Shown here: positions 49,480 to 60,343 of the stretch, piece by piece
Numbering within the stretch: position 1 is the first letter of the stretch
Layout: every line of letters begins with the position of its first letter
NCBI GenBank assembly: GCA_034638255.1
Contig: JAWPGT010000017.1
Coordinates: 62,001 to 126,000 of the forward strand
Direction: 5' to 3'
DNA length: 64,000 nucleotides
Origin: Coprinus comatus
Lineage: Eukaryota; Basidiomycota; Agaricomycetes; Agaricales; Agaricaceae
Program-made: the position numbers and the translations under genes
The notes under the pieces: generated by a model
Seen by the model: only the letters and a program-made list of their open reading frames with translations
Told to the model about the DNA's origin: nothing
Database searches by the model: none

Positions 49480-51423
49480 ATGTCTCATACCAAAAGTACC
49501 TCCGGCTCTGGGCTGACTTCACTCAAACGGTACGAAGAATACTACCTTACCGGTGGTGATCTTTATTTTATGGTGAATTTTTTGCTACTATGTGATACTA
49601 TGTTACCAGTTTAAACTAACCTTATGTTATGTAGGTTGAACACCATATATTCCGCGTTCATCGTTATTTCTTCGAACGGGAAAGTTCTTACTTTCGGTCA
49701 AAATTAACAATTCCGCCTGGGCCCGGATCAGTTCGTCCGGGTTCGAGTGAATCGAACGCTATCATTCTCGAGGATGTTTTCGTCCACGACTTTGCCCGTT
49801 TCCTTTGGGTCTTTTACAATCCGTATGTTTTTTGATCTCTTCATTAATATTCATAATTGTTCTTATATTTAATCAGCAAATACTCTCTGTATTTCGCGAG
49901 CGTAAACGACTGGTCCACCATCCTTTCACTTGCTTATCGATGGGCATTCCCCGAAGTTAAGGCTTTGGCTATCCGAGAATTAGAAAAACTTGACATGCTA
50001 GACATCGACCGTGTCGTTATCTATCATACCAATGATGTTGATCGTAATCTTCTCATTTCTCGCTATGCTGCGCTCTGTGAGCGTGAAGAACCCCTCACTC
50101 TTCCTGAAGGTCAACGTCTTGGCCTGGAAACAACTTTGATGCTCGCGAGAGCTCGTGAGTTCGCTCGTGCTCCTCCATCAACACCTCGTTCTCCAACGAT
50201 ATCGAATGTACATGGTTCGGAATTGTTTGCTATGGTTAGAGAGTTGTTCGGCATTCCAGAACCAGAGATTTCGGAAGAGGATGTCCCCGAACCATCAGGT
50301 GGACCGGTGAAACCGCTTTTCTAAAATAATTGTACAGACGTTTGCTGACTTTCTTTATTTTCTTTCCATATAGGTTCCTCCCCTATCGTTACCCGCCCCC
50401 TCGCTAACGGCCATGTCACTATTAATGGCACAACAAATGGCGGCACCACCACGAACGGAGACGCCCAAACCACAAATGGAGACACCCAAACCAAAGTCAA
50501 CGCCTCTACCCCCGGCCCCTCCACCACCACCTCAGGTGCTGGAACGACCTCTAACTTCAATACCACCACCGGTGGCAAAAAAGGAGACCCCCCCGCCACC
50601 ACCGCCAAAGCCAACGGAGAAGCCAACGCCAATACCACTGGTGCAAACACAATTCCCTTCACAACAGGAGGCACAGACACCGGAGCCACCCACAACACAG
50701 GCACAGGTACCGGAACAGCCTCTGGCCAAGGTCAAGCAGCAACTGCAACTGCAAACGGAAGCGGCCGACCTCAGTCGCCCTCAGTCTCCCGCCCCGGAAA
50801 CACCGGTAACGGAAACACCGGGAACGGCAAAATCGAAGAAGAAGTCCAGGAAGGCGAAAAGGGGGCAGCAGGAGGCAATCCCGACTGGTTCTCAACTGCC
50901 AAGCAACGAAGAGGAGGAGGCGGGGGCGGCAACCGCAACAGCAACAGCAACAGCAACAGCAAAAAATAAGGGTGAGGCTACGAATGGAGACGCGAAGAGT
51001 GGTGAGAAGGATGGGCCGAAGGATAAAGAAGTTGTTGGAGAGAAAGGTGGTGAGCCGTCAGTGTCGAACGTGGATGCGAAGGATAAGGTTGGTGATGTGT
51101 TAAAGGAAACGGGGGCTGGAACTTCTGCTGAGACTGTTGTATCTAGTAGTAACGCTGAAGGGAGGAAGGTAGGGGAGAAGGAGAAGGCTGATGTAAAACA
51201 AGGTGCTGGTTCACAGAATGGACGATTGAATATTGATACGAATACTTCTTATGCTGATTCTTGGGAATTCACCGATCTTTCAGACCCACCCAAAACCCCC
51301 AAAAAACCTGTTGCGCCTCCAAGACCGTACAATTCGGATTTTTTGAAGTCTCCTGCTGAAAAGGAAAGGTCGTCTCCAGGTAGTTTGTTGGGTAGTAGCA
51401 TGAGGAAGTTCTTCTCATCATGA
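49480..51423 (+). CDS. BTB/POZ-domain protein, array member 8, long low-complexity tail
   Basis: Exon 1 MSHTKSTSGSGLTSLKRYEE, YYLTGGDLYFM; phase-0 intron; VEHHIFRVHRYFFERESSYF to FARFLWVFYN; phase-2 intron; NDWSTILSLAYRWAFPEVKA, RVVIYHTNDVDRNLLISRY, LTLPEGQRLGLETTL, ARAREFARAPPSTP, then GSELFAMVRELFGI and PEPEISEEDVPEPSG. The tail after the next intron (acceptor AG ending 50373) is T-poor and open in more than one frame. Donor AG|GT at about 50300 gives an Asn/Thr/Gly-rich frame (C in most third positions) stopping at 50967. A donor 8 nt later gives a Pro/Lys-rich frame to 51423. The sequence after 50970 (SYADSWEFTDLSDPPKTPKK, GSSMRKFFSS) reads as real coding. Removing one A from the A6 run at 50961-50966 would connect the Asn/Thr/Gly frame to it. 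Confidence 0.72.
50929..50960 (+). repeat. CAACAG/CAGCAA trinucleotide microsatellite
   Basis: About ten units of an A/C/G-only trinucleotide (AAC-AGC alternation) inside the low-complexity tail of BTB member 8. It encodes alternating Asn-Ser or Ala-Thr depending on frame and ends in the A6 run discussed for the frame change. Confidence 0.75.
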
Positions 51424-51853
51424 GGTTCATACTATATTACGATTTGAATGTTCAATGTGGTTTCATTTTTACGGTTTAATGATGATTTTGCCTTGTTGTT
51501 TTACAAACTTATGATCTATAATTTGTCCACTTGAATCCCAGAGTAATAACGGAGATACCCGGAGCTGTACCACTTGGATGGCATCTGGATGGCACGGATA
51601 GTATAACTATTGAAAGCCTTTCAGTTGGAATTGAAAGAACGACTGATTCTAGCTTGTTTCAAAGATACTATGATTAGAGCTCGAATTTAAGAGTAGATCT
51701 GAGAGGCAGCACGGTGGCTATAGGGAGTGCTCGTAATTAATTAAAGTTGAACCAATAAATTAAACACTTCTTCGTCCCCGAGGTTATTTATGAGTGCTTG
51801 AGCTTGAGCTGTGATGCTACTTATTAATTTGTTATGTTTACATAAGCCATAAA
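51424..51853. other. Intergenic
   Basis: 430 nt between member 8 and the small membrane protein; nothing recognised. Confidence 0.5.
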
Positions 51854-52292
51854 ATGTTGACCTTAACCTACCTCCCACATGCCATTTATTCGTTGGCCAT
51901 CACCTCAGTCTCCATCCACCTTGTCAACCAAAAGCGTACCATTACAGATGAACGGGCGCGTATATCTGGGCGTATTTCCATTCTCGAATCAATAGCGCAA
52001 CAACTACGGGAAGACAAAAACATTTCAATTGAAGAACTTGATAGACTACATCGGTTAGCACGGCCCCTGGAAGAAACCGGAACAAGTGTAAATAGGAAGG
52101 ATAGGGATGATAAAGATAATCTTGGGTGGAAGGAAACGCTTTTTGGACGAAAGAGGAACATTAAGGACGGTGAAATGAGTGAATATGATAGGCGTGATTG
52201 GGAGAAATGTAATCTTTCTATCCCTTCATTTATTTTGTAGTTATACTGACACGTTATTCTTAGTACAAAAGGAGCTAGAGACGCAAAAATAA
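51854..52292 (+). CDS. Small membrane-anchored coiled-coil protein, unknown
   Basis: Exons 51854-52208 and 52264-52292 join in phase 1 and give about 127 residues. The N-terminus has one hydrophobic segment (YLPHAIYSLAITSVSIHL, residues about 6-24) and then a charged coiled-coil-like helix (RTITDERARISGRISILESI, AQQLREDKNISIEELDRL). The rest is Lys/Arg/Asp-rich (NRKDRDDKDNLGWKETL, KRNIKDGEMSEYDRRDWEK), ending LQKELETQK. The short N-terminal anchor followed by a hydrophilic helix suggests an organelle or ER membrane protein with its bulk in the cytosol or matrix. No family recognised. Its 3' end almost touches that of the minus-strand BTB gene at 52341. Confidence 0.7.
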
Positions 52293-52340
52293 TTCATCCA
52301 TTATATTACGACGTAGTTGTCAGTTCCAACACGCTTGACA

Positions 52341-53076
52341 TTATTCCCCTTTCTTTCCCTTCTTCTTTGTTTTTACAGGAATAGCCCACTCGTCCTCTGC
52401 GTTTGCGGTTCCTAGAAGTAGCGATATTGGTAGTGCATTTGTAGGTTTGTTACTTTCCGCACGTCCTTGAGCCCTAGCAATCTCAAGGGCTAGCGTTATT
52501 CCCAGCTGCTCAACTTCCGTCTTTCCTAACCTCCTTCCCGTTTTTGCGCACTTTTGAATGCATGGCTCAACCCAATCATTCAACCCGTTCTTCTGTGCAC
52601 AAATTAAAGCCGCGATCGGATCCCCGTTCATGAAGAAATCCTTCAATTCGGAAGCAGCTTTCTTCCTCAGCTCGTTCATTCCCAATGTTTCGCTTAGCTT
52701 CAGCACCTTTTGCCACGCATCCGGACTCAGTACTTCAGGAGCATTGTATTTCCTTCATGGGGTATGGTCAAATCTATGTTGAACAGTAGAACAGGGACTA
52801 ATCACCTAGGAAAGACCACGCGAAGTAACTCGACGAAGTCAGCTTTCTTAATTTGCGGGTCTAAAACAACAAAATCATCATTGTTGTTTGTTCCCAAAGC
52901 GATAGGTTGGATCTTTGAGGCCGGAAACAAATGACGGGGGACACGAAATAAAGTATTCTCGACCTTGAAAATGTGAGTAATAATGCTGAGATATATATTC
53001 AAGAAGGCGAACGAACTTGAAAGGTGCGAAAAGAAAAATAAAACTCTTGATCTCGTATTATATCTGATGTGGACAT
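52341..53076 (-). CDS. BTB-like protein, minus-strand member 9
   Basis: Starts at ATG 53074-53076: MSTSDIIRDQEFYFSFRTFQ; phase-0 intron; core VENTLFRVPRHLFPASKIQP through DFVELLRVVFPR; phase-2 intron; RKYNAPEVLSPDAWQKVLKL, GMNELRKKAASELKDFF, GDPIAALICAQKNGLNDWVE, EQLGITLALEIARAQGRA; Lys-rich end KTKKKGKKGE. About 200 residues. Both intron positions and phases equal those of the plus-strand array, so it belongs to the same superfamily, but the BTB core is shorter: the segment between HLF and the second strand is only about 20 residues. Function by family only. Confidence 0.76.
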
Positions 53077-53270
53077 AGCGACGTTTCTGGTGCGTGAATG
53101 GGAAGAGCGTTCGGTTGAAGGTGTATTTATATGATATCTCAGCGCTTTGTTATCAGATAGACTCTCAGTCTCAAGCATCATCAGAAACCAATAGAAGAAC
53201 ATCGAGTTCCGCAGCACCTTGTATTTTTGGCACATTGTCTCCATTTTTGAAATACTAAGGACAGCCCTAA

Positions 53271-53943
53271 CTATCTACGACTAGCAGCACCTTGTGTTTT
53301 TGCAATCCGCATCGCAAGCCCAATACCCAACCTTTCTACATCTTCATCCGTTAAATCCTGATTTGTTTCCACCAATTTATCGATACATGGTTGGATCCAA
53401 TCATCCAACTTGTTTTTCTTGGCACAAATTAGAGCTTCTACCGGGTTACCAGCGAAATAAAGGTCTTTGAGATTATTGGCTGCCTTCTTTTGTAAATCTC
53501 CCAAGTGAAATCTATCACTCAGTTGAAAAACGTGTTGCCATGCTTCTGATGTGAGGGACTCTGGTTTATTAAACTCTCTATATTTGTGATCAATCGATTG
53601 AACTGTATGAGTAGTTTGTATAACATGGCGGTAACTTACTTGGGATAGATCGCACGAATCAGGTGAAGGAAATGGTCTTTCTGGACATCATCCGGCAAGA
53701 CGACAAGATCATCGTCGTTGTCCTTGTTTAACGAGACGGGTTTGAAATTTGCATTGGGCATAAGGAAAAGATGGCGGGGAAGGCGGAATAAGGTATTCCC
53801 AGCCTTTTCCAATAATAACAAAAGTCTTCAACTAGAGTGTAGGAATGTGTTTATGTGTAGCGTACCTGAAATGTTCTAAATGAAAAGTAATATTCATTGT
53901 CGCGCACTGGCACAGGTGTGGACGATGTGGGAGTTTCGGTCAT
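53271..53943 (-). CDS. BTB-like protein, minus-strand member 10
   Basis: A paralogue of member 9 in tandem. ATG 53941-53943: MTETPTSSTPVPVRDNEYYF, SFRTFQ; intron; GNTLFRLPRHLFLMPNANFK to FLHLIRAIYPK; intron; FNKPESLTSEAWQHVFQLSD, LGDLQKKAANNLKDLYFAGN, EALICAKKNKLDDWIQPCID, DVERLGIGLAMRIAKTQG, stop 53271-53273. The acceptor of intron 1 is uncertain: the family frame (EKAGNTLFR) needs a two-base phase that the obvious AG at about 53820 does not give, so one indel or an alternative border is involved. It shares a gene-pair arrangement with member 9 only about 195 nt downstream. Confidence 0.72.
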
Positions 53944-56451
53944 GGCGGCGGCGTTGCTTTATGAAAGGATGAAGGACTGATAAGTAGATGTACGTATGGC
54001 ATCAATCTTAGTTCTTTATCGTGTGATCAAGCGCTCCAGAGTCTTCGTGATCTTAACTTAGATATCTTTGACAGTAGAATCGATAGGAAGGAACTTTGCC
54101 TCGAGGTGCTGCGGACACGGTTGCGCAGCAATGTATGAACTTCTCTATTTTCTCTCTCTCTTTCTCATAATGTCGAAGAAGGTTTTTCTATCTTTGCCAT
54201 GAGGCATAAGTATTAAGCAGACGCTTCTCTGTGTCGAAGCCTTTATTAATAGATTTTGTTGTCTTGGATCAAATTCATTGATATCTTCTTTCAGCGTTCA
54301 ATGTTCAATGCCGGTGTTATCTTCTCCGTACTAATGTTGATGCCCACGAGATCTCACTGGTAATAATACTGAAACTGTATTTTCATATAGAGGTTCTCCG
54401 ACTCTATTAGTTACTAGTTACTAGCTACTGAAGTGCTTGGTGATTGATTTGTAAAAGCTCCAAGTTTATGGTACTGGCACCAGGTGAATTAATATTATTA
54501 GTTTTGTGGTTTCTGTCTTAGTGTTATGCCGCAGAAAACGATGAGATTGATGAGTCATAATTGTAAGTAGTAGTATGATAGGAATCGAGAATACTGATCG
54601 GACTTTCTTCGCAAGTTTTATCCTTTATCTCCTTCTCCAAGTTCATCCTTGCAAAGGAAAGGCAATATAAATATATGGGTATGGATATATGGATGAGTAA
54701 AGTACTTAGCGCTCCGTGCTCGGGTCCTTTATTATATGCAGGGACGTGGATACATGGACTCCTTGTAACACTACAAGAGTCTTGGCTCTTGCAAACGTTC
54801 TCGTATACTACATGATGAACTAGGTAGTATGAAGCCTCTGAAAAAATTACTTATTAACAAGGTCACAGTGATTGAAGATGTTTATGTATATGTGAGATTC
54901 TAGGGAGCTCCGAACACTGATTGTTCCGGATTACGACATGTATCATAATCTAAACTGAGCCGCCACTGCTCGGATACCGAAACAACCTGTTCAAAACAAA
55001 CTTGAGGCCAAGGCACTGGATTCGCCTGAGAGAGCCGCTCGACTCGCACTGCTTCTAAATACCTTTCACGTGGTGCTGTTCCATCACCGACTCCAGACCG
55101 ACTCCGAGGTATCTTGCACACTATTGATCTCATACTTTTTTTTAGGTTGGCAGTCGTGACCTTGCCACATGACGATCATAGTATCCAGTGAAACTTTTGA
55201 TGAACGAAACCAAATTTTACGTAGACATAAGTAGTAAAGGCCATTGAGCCGGATCTCCTTGACAATGGCCTTATACTCTCTTCTGCCTTCGTCAGCCCGA
55301 CCATCTTCTGTTGCCGGACCCGTAATAATGAACTAAACGTGTTTCAGCGATGCTGACACTGCCAATTCCACACACCAAATCGACCCCATTACCTGAGCAC
55401 TACTGCAGGTAACATCTTCATCAGTAGACATACATGCATCCCCACTACCTCGAGGACCGGTGTTTGTCGATCCGAAAAAGATTGAAGGCAACAGTCTCGA
55501 TTCTCGAACAACGATAGGGAAGTACACCATTCAGCGACCCATATGCTATCGACGTAGCTCTGTTCCCAGCATATACGGCAACATGCGCTTTTAAATCGAG
55601 AGCTTATGGTGAGGTGGGCCTAGTGTTAGTGCGTAAAACAAGTACTACTAGCTTGCACTATAGTGGTGAAATTTTCGATAACCCCTGATCCGACCGACTC
55701 GCTCATCGTTTAAAGTTGGAGGGAATGCATGTTTCATGCCCGGCGCATATCTCGAAATTCCAGACAGTCCGTAATAGAGGATCAGCTACTACTAGTACTA
55801 CTTACCCAACAATTTCATTCACAGTATGACGTCATAATGGTCTTTCCTTAACCAGGCTGAGTAACTTCATGCTTCGGACTCTACATTACTGTATATATTT
55901 ATATTTTTCTTGGCAAGTCTGTGTGAACGATGGGTAGTATGAGTATGTCCTGACTGTTGTGGATATGTCTTCAACTCCCTAACTACCTCAACGTCATGAC
56001 ATTCAGCCCCTGATCAGGTGGTCCTCACAATGGTCGTATATGTATGTGTATAAGGGTGTAATTCATAAAATCTCACGTGTCGTATAAAGAGTCAGCATTT
56101 ATCTATCTATCCGTCGGCCATGTTTCTCTACCGATGTAATCCAACAATCGCAAATACACCTCCAGGGACCTCGTGCTTGCTACACATTAGCAACACCAGT
56201 TATGGGGAAACGTACTATTTTTGGATGTTGACAACTTGACATGACCGGAGGATCCCTGACCGGCGCCTCAATTGAGTGTTGATCTGATTGGATTTGTATG
56301 GTTTTCCACTCCCACTTATGCAACGCGACGCCAGCCGCTCTAAGTCAGATTCGATCAAAAACTACTGTGGTGGGTACTTAGTTCCTGGGTAGTTCGGCGA
56401 TTTACATTGCGGAAGAGTGTCTCCACGTGATAAAACCTTGAATGATGATGG
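53944..56451. other. Gene-poor 2.5-kb interval
   Basis: No exon chain or family motif found on either strand. Small open frames (54900-55133, 55333-55530 on -) lack protein character. A CT-rich microsatellite-like run occurs near 54150-54175. The interval ends at the P450 promoter. Confidence 0.45.
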
Positions 56452-56459
56452 TATATAAA
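56452..56459 (+). promoter_or_regulatory. Probable TATA box of the P450 gene
   Basis: TATATAAA sits 76 nt before the ATG at 56535. It falls inside the longest open frame, which favours the downstream start codon over the one at 56442. Confidence 0.5.
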
Positions 56460-56534
56460 GGGATGACGATGTTGGAACTGTGTTACATACTCCATTCTGT
56501 CATCTATCTCGGTCGTAGACTGTCCACACTAATC

Positions 56535-59245
56535 ATGCTCATCCCTCCTGGCATTGTCTTCGTGGCTCGCTCCTCCGGATCTTTATTGCTACCATGTGCC
56601 ATCACTTATGGAGCTTTAACTGTTGTCTGTGATCTGCTCAAAATTCCACCCTCTCGCTTGACGCTGGTTGGTCTGAGTGTATTGCCTCGATTACTATACT
56701 TGATTGTAGTCCCATATCTACAAAAACGCAAGAATATTCGGGACGCACAATTGAACGGTGCCGTCCTGCCGCCACATATCGATGTGAAACAGGGAGAGGT
56801 CGCACGTCGACTCATTGAGAATGTCAAGAATGGTTACCCAGGTATAACACAAGTTTCGTGACTGGAGATGAAACTCACTTCACCCTGTCAGGCGAACTCT
56901 TCTTGCAGTGGAGCGAACAATATGGCCAAACCTTTAGGTTGACTGTTGGTGTGTCAGAAAGAGTGAGCGTTGAACTTCCGTTACAACTCCGATTGAACAT
57001 GACTTTCTCATTCATGATTCAAGTATTTCACAACTGAACCAGAGCATATCAAGGTACGTTATGATGTAATTCGTTATACTATCGATCTAAATAAAAAATA
57101 AAAAATCTTTCGTAAAGGCATTGCTCGCTACACAATTTGACTCCTTCGAAAAAGGTACAGTAAAATATAAATGTCACGCGAGACAGTGTGATGATAACCG
57201 ATTATCAGGGCCGGAACTATTCTCACAACTTAAATCGCTTCTTGGAACTGGAGTATTTAACTCAGACGGTACGAATATATTCTTTCTGAGATACTTAGTA
57301 CTGATAATGTTGTTGAATAGGCGATACATGGAAGTGAGTAGAAATGATGATATCATCCCCGAAAATACTAACAACAAATAATTCCCCAAGATTTCACCGT
57401 TCCATTACTCGACCATTCTTTAGCAGAGAACGTATTAGTGATTTCGAGGTATTCGATCGCCACGCAGAAGATTCTCTAAAGCAGGCGAAGGCAAGACTGG
57501 CGGAGGGTTACCCCATAGACTTCCAAGTAAGAGACCATTGTGGTCCTTGTGATTGATGGCCATTTATAACCTTTGCCTTTATAAGGACCTCGTATCACGT
57601 TTCACGCTTGACACAGCAACCGAATTTCTTTTCAAGAATGATGTTCGCTCTCTCGCTGCCGGATTACCTTACCCTCCTCAACCCTCTCCTTTGGCCAAAC
57701 CAAACTCTGAACTATTTATGAATCATCCATCAACAGTCTTTGTTGAAGCATTCCTTGAAGGTCAATATACTAGTGCTATGAGAACCAGGATGGGTTCTTT
57801 ATGGCCTTTGAAAGAGTTTTCTGGTGATATTGTTAGACCATATCGTAAAAAGGTTGATGAGTTCGTGGAACCATTCTTGGATACTGGTCTTGCGAGGAAA
57901 GCTGCAAAAGAGAAGAATGAGAAATTGGATGACTCCGATTCTGCCACGCTTTTGGATCACTTGATTGAACAAACTACAGGTATGTATTCATCATCAGGCA
58001 GAGAATCGTAATTATGCTTAACTACATCTACGATCAGATCGACAGGTTATTAAGGACGAGGTTCGTCAACCAATACCTTGTTTTTTGAAGCGTTTCTGAT
58101 GTCCTATAATTAGCTCGTTAACTTGCTTGTCGCGGGTCGTGATACGGTAAGTCAATAATTATTAGTCACTTGTTCGTTCATTGAGACTAAAACATTGGAT
58201 TCGTCTTTAGACAGCTTCCTTATTGACTTTTGCTGTGTATATGCTAATCGAACACCCCGACATCACGCGTCGTCTAAGAGAAGAAATGCTCTCGATTGTG
58301 GGTCCCAGTGCAAGGCCAAGCTATGATGATATCAGGGACATGAAATATCTTCGCGCCTTTTTGAATGGTGGGTTTCGTTGAATCCTCCCGCATTAAACAC
58401 ATCCTTAGTTAACGACTTGGGCATACAGAGGTCCTGCGTCTATATCCCGCTGTGTGAGTAATAATCTTGCTCCCTTCCTGTTTTGGTGTACTTAATTATA
58501 AACCACATCATGATGTAGTCCCAGTAACAGCAGGTACGTCTTGATTTACTATACACTCTTTCTCGTTGGCTTACCAGAACCCTAGAACAACCAGTAAACC
58601 TGTAGTTTTGCCACCTGTAGCGGGATCCAACACTCCTATTTATGTTCCGGCTGGTAGAAGGTAAGTTTGTGATAATTTTCGTTCAAATAGACAAGTGTGA
58701 TTGATATTGTTGACAATGATAGGTTCTTGTATTCGGTCTTCTTAATGCATCGACGCAAAGATCTATGGGGTCCTGATGGTAAGTCTTATATATAAACACT
58801 ACTATCTATAATTACTGACTACTTCTAGCGTTGGAATTTGACCCCGATCGATTCATTGATCAGCGACTTAACAAGTATTTATTAAAGAATCCTTTCATCT
58901 TCACCCCTTTCAACGCCGGTCCCAGAATTTGTCTCGGTCAACAGGTAAGTGCTTCGAAAGAAGAATATATTTATATTTCTTACCAACCAAACTTCTTTCA
59001 TGATTCTCTAACAGTTCGCATACAACGAAGCATCATTCTTTTTGATCCGACTTCTTCAACAATTCTCATCATTCAGCTTAGCTTTGGATGCTCAACCTCC
59101 GGATTCACTTCCACCCAAGCAGTGGTCTCAAACTGAAGGTCCTCAGGGAAGAGATAAGATTAGACCGGCTTTCCATCTTACTATGTACGTAAGAGGTGGT
59201 TTGTGGTTGAGGATGAAAGAAGTCAATGAGTCGGAGATGCTGTAG
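56535..59245 (+). CDS. Cytochrome P450, microsomal (CYP63-like)
   Basis: About a dozen exons. I start at ATG 56535 ([20 protein letters not shown]), which gives the PPG-type N-terminal membrane anchor usual for the family and lies just downstream of a TATA box; the frame is open back to 56442. Landmarks: [42 protein letters not shown] (helix C); [18 protein letters not shown]; the I-helix oxygen-binding motif AGRDTT with TASLLTF; ExxR helix [22 protein letters not shown]; heme loop [13 protein letters not shown] with its cysteine ligand; C-terminal [14 protein letters not shown]. All catalytic motifs are present and splice phases close. CYP63-type enzymes of wood and litter fungi oxidise alkanes, fatty acids and aromatics; the substrate here is unknown. 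No partner biosynthetic genes are adjacent. Confidence 0.9.
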
Positions 59246-59441
59246 TTTTATTGGCACTGACTCATTGAACATTGAGGTTTGAAATTTGGCGTACTGCATA
59301 TATTCACACTTAAGTGTGTTAAATTATTGGAGAAGTAGTTTTTAGGTGTCCCAAATGCTTTCATAACTAGTAACAGAAAAACATAAACTAAAAGGACAGA
59401 ACGTGTAATAATAAAAGATCGAACAGAATTATTTTTCACAT

Positions 59442-60343
59442 TTACAACCCTTCAGCATCTAATCTCCTACTCAAATCAACATCACTGGGCAAAACACCTC
59501 TTTCATCACGTAACTGACTAATCATAACATTAGAACCAAACCTCTTTCTCAAGTGACATCGTTCCCTAAGGTCCAAAACCTTTAAAAGTTGATCTTTACC
59601 AAGAACGTTGTGGTATTCCTCTTCAGAAATAGGATCTTCCCTTGTAATGAAATGACACATTGATTCTATAAACCAGGAATCGATTTTGAATTCTTGTGCA
59701 AGTTTGAATTTGTGAGCAATCGCGTTATTATAGTTGTTGTTGTTACTGTTAGAAAAGTTGACGGTTTGATTGAGTTGCTGAATTGCTCGATCTTTTAATG
59801 TTTTCATTTCCCAACGTGATGAGAGTCGTAGGATTGATGCCCATTCTTCTGAAGTTGGTTGAGATTCTTGCATAAGTGATCTAACACAGAAAAAAATCAC
59901 AGTACAGTAGAAATATCAGGGGTTCGGCTCAGAGGAAGAGAGAAGAGAAGGAGAGGGGTGAAAGGGGGGTTTCGGGGGGTTCGAACTTACGATGGGAAGA
60001 ATAGACGTAAGAGATTCTCGAAGTCAGCTACTTTTACGTCTTCTTGGATTACGTATGGATTTTGAACGTCATATTTTGAGAAACCGTGTTTTTTGAAGTT
60101 GGTTCGGAATACTGAGGAATGTTGAGCGAATGGTTGATTAGGAACTTTGAATAATTGATTTTCGACCTATACAACAAGGAGTGAAGTTGAAATTTAGAGT
60201 GGGTAGTCCCGTTTGGTTGCGCTTAACATGAAAATGAAAACTTTACCTTGAAAACCACTTTCTCGTAAAAGAATTCCGCATTTTTTAACTACTCCATCAA
60301 CTGAGCCTGAGCTCTGATTTGGAGTTGTACTACGTGTGTCCAT
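59442..60343 (-). CDS. BTB/POZ-domain protein, minus-strand member 12 (possibly second half of a fusion)
   Basis: The BTB exon reads NAEFFYEKVVFK, a phase-0 intron (60246-60167), VENQLFKVPNQPFAQHSSVF, KKHGFSKYDVQNPYVIQED, ADFENLLRLFFPS; a phase-2 intron; SLMQESQPTSEEWASILRLS, WEMKTLKDRAIQQLNQTV, HKFKLAQEFKIDSWFIESM, EDPISEEEYHNVL, LLKVLDLRERCHLRKRFGS, stop 59442. The N-terminal part of this style normally begins with a short Ser/Thr-rich leader. Such a leader exists upstream (ATG 60341-60343, MDTRSTTPNQSSGSVDGVV), but an A6 run at 60281-60286 puts it one base out of frame with NAEFFYEK; five A would connect them. The same leader is also the end of the member 11 frame, so this may be one double-BTB protein or two overlapping genes. 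Confidence 0.68.

Noticed and set aside
50321..50962. Long open frames on the minus strand opposite the BTB member 8 tail
   Set aside because: The plus strand here is extremely C/A-rich; the antisense frames are low-complexity (Val/Pro/Gly/Cys) shadows of that composition with no domain.
54140..54180. CT-rich run in the interval before the P450 gene
   Set aside because: Simple low-complexity tract, no regular unit count and no link to a gene.
12334..59245. Terpene biosynthetic cluster formed by GGPP synthase and the P450
   Set aside because: The two genes are about 43 kb apart, separated by housekeeping genes and the BTB array, with no cyclase between them.
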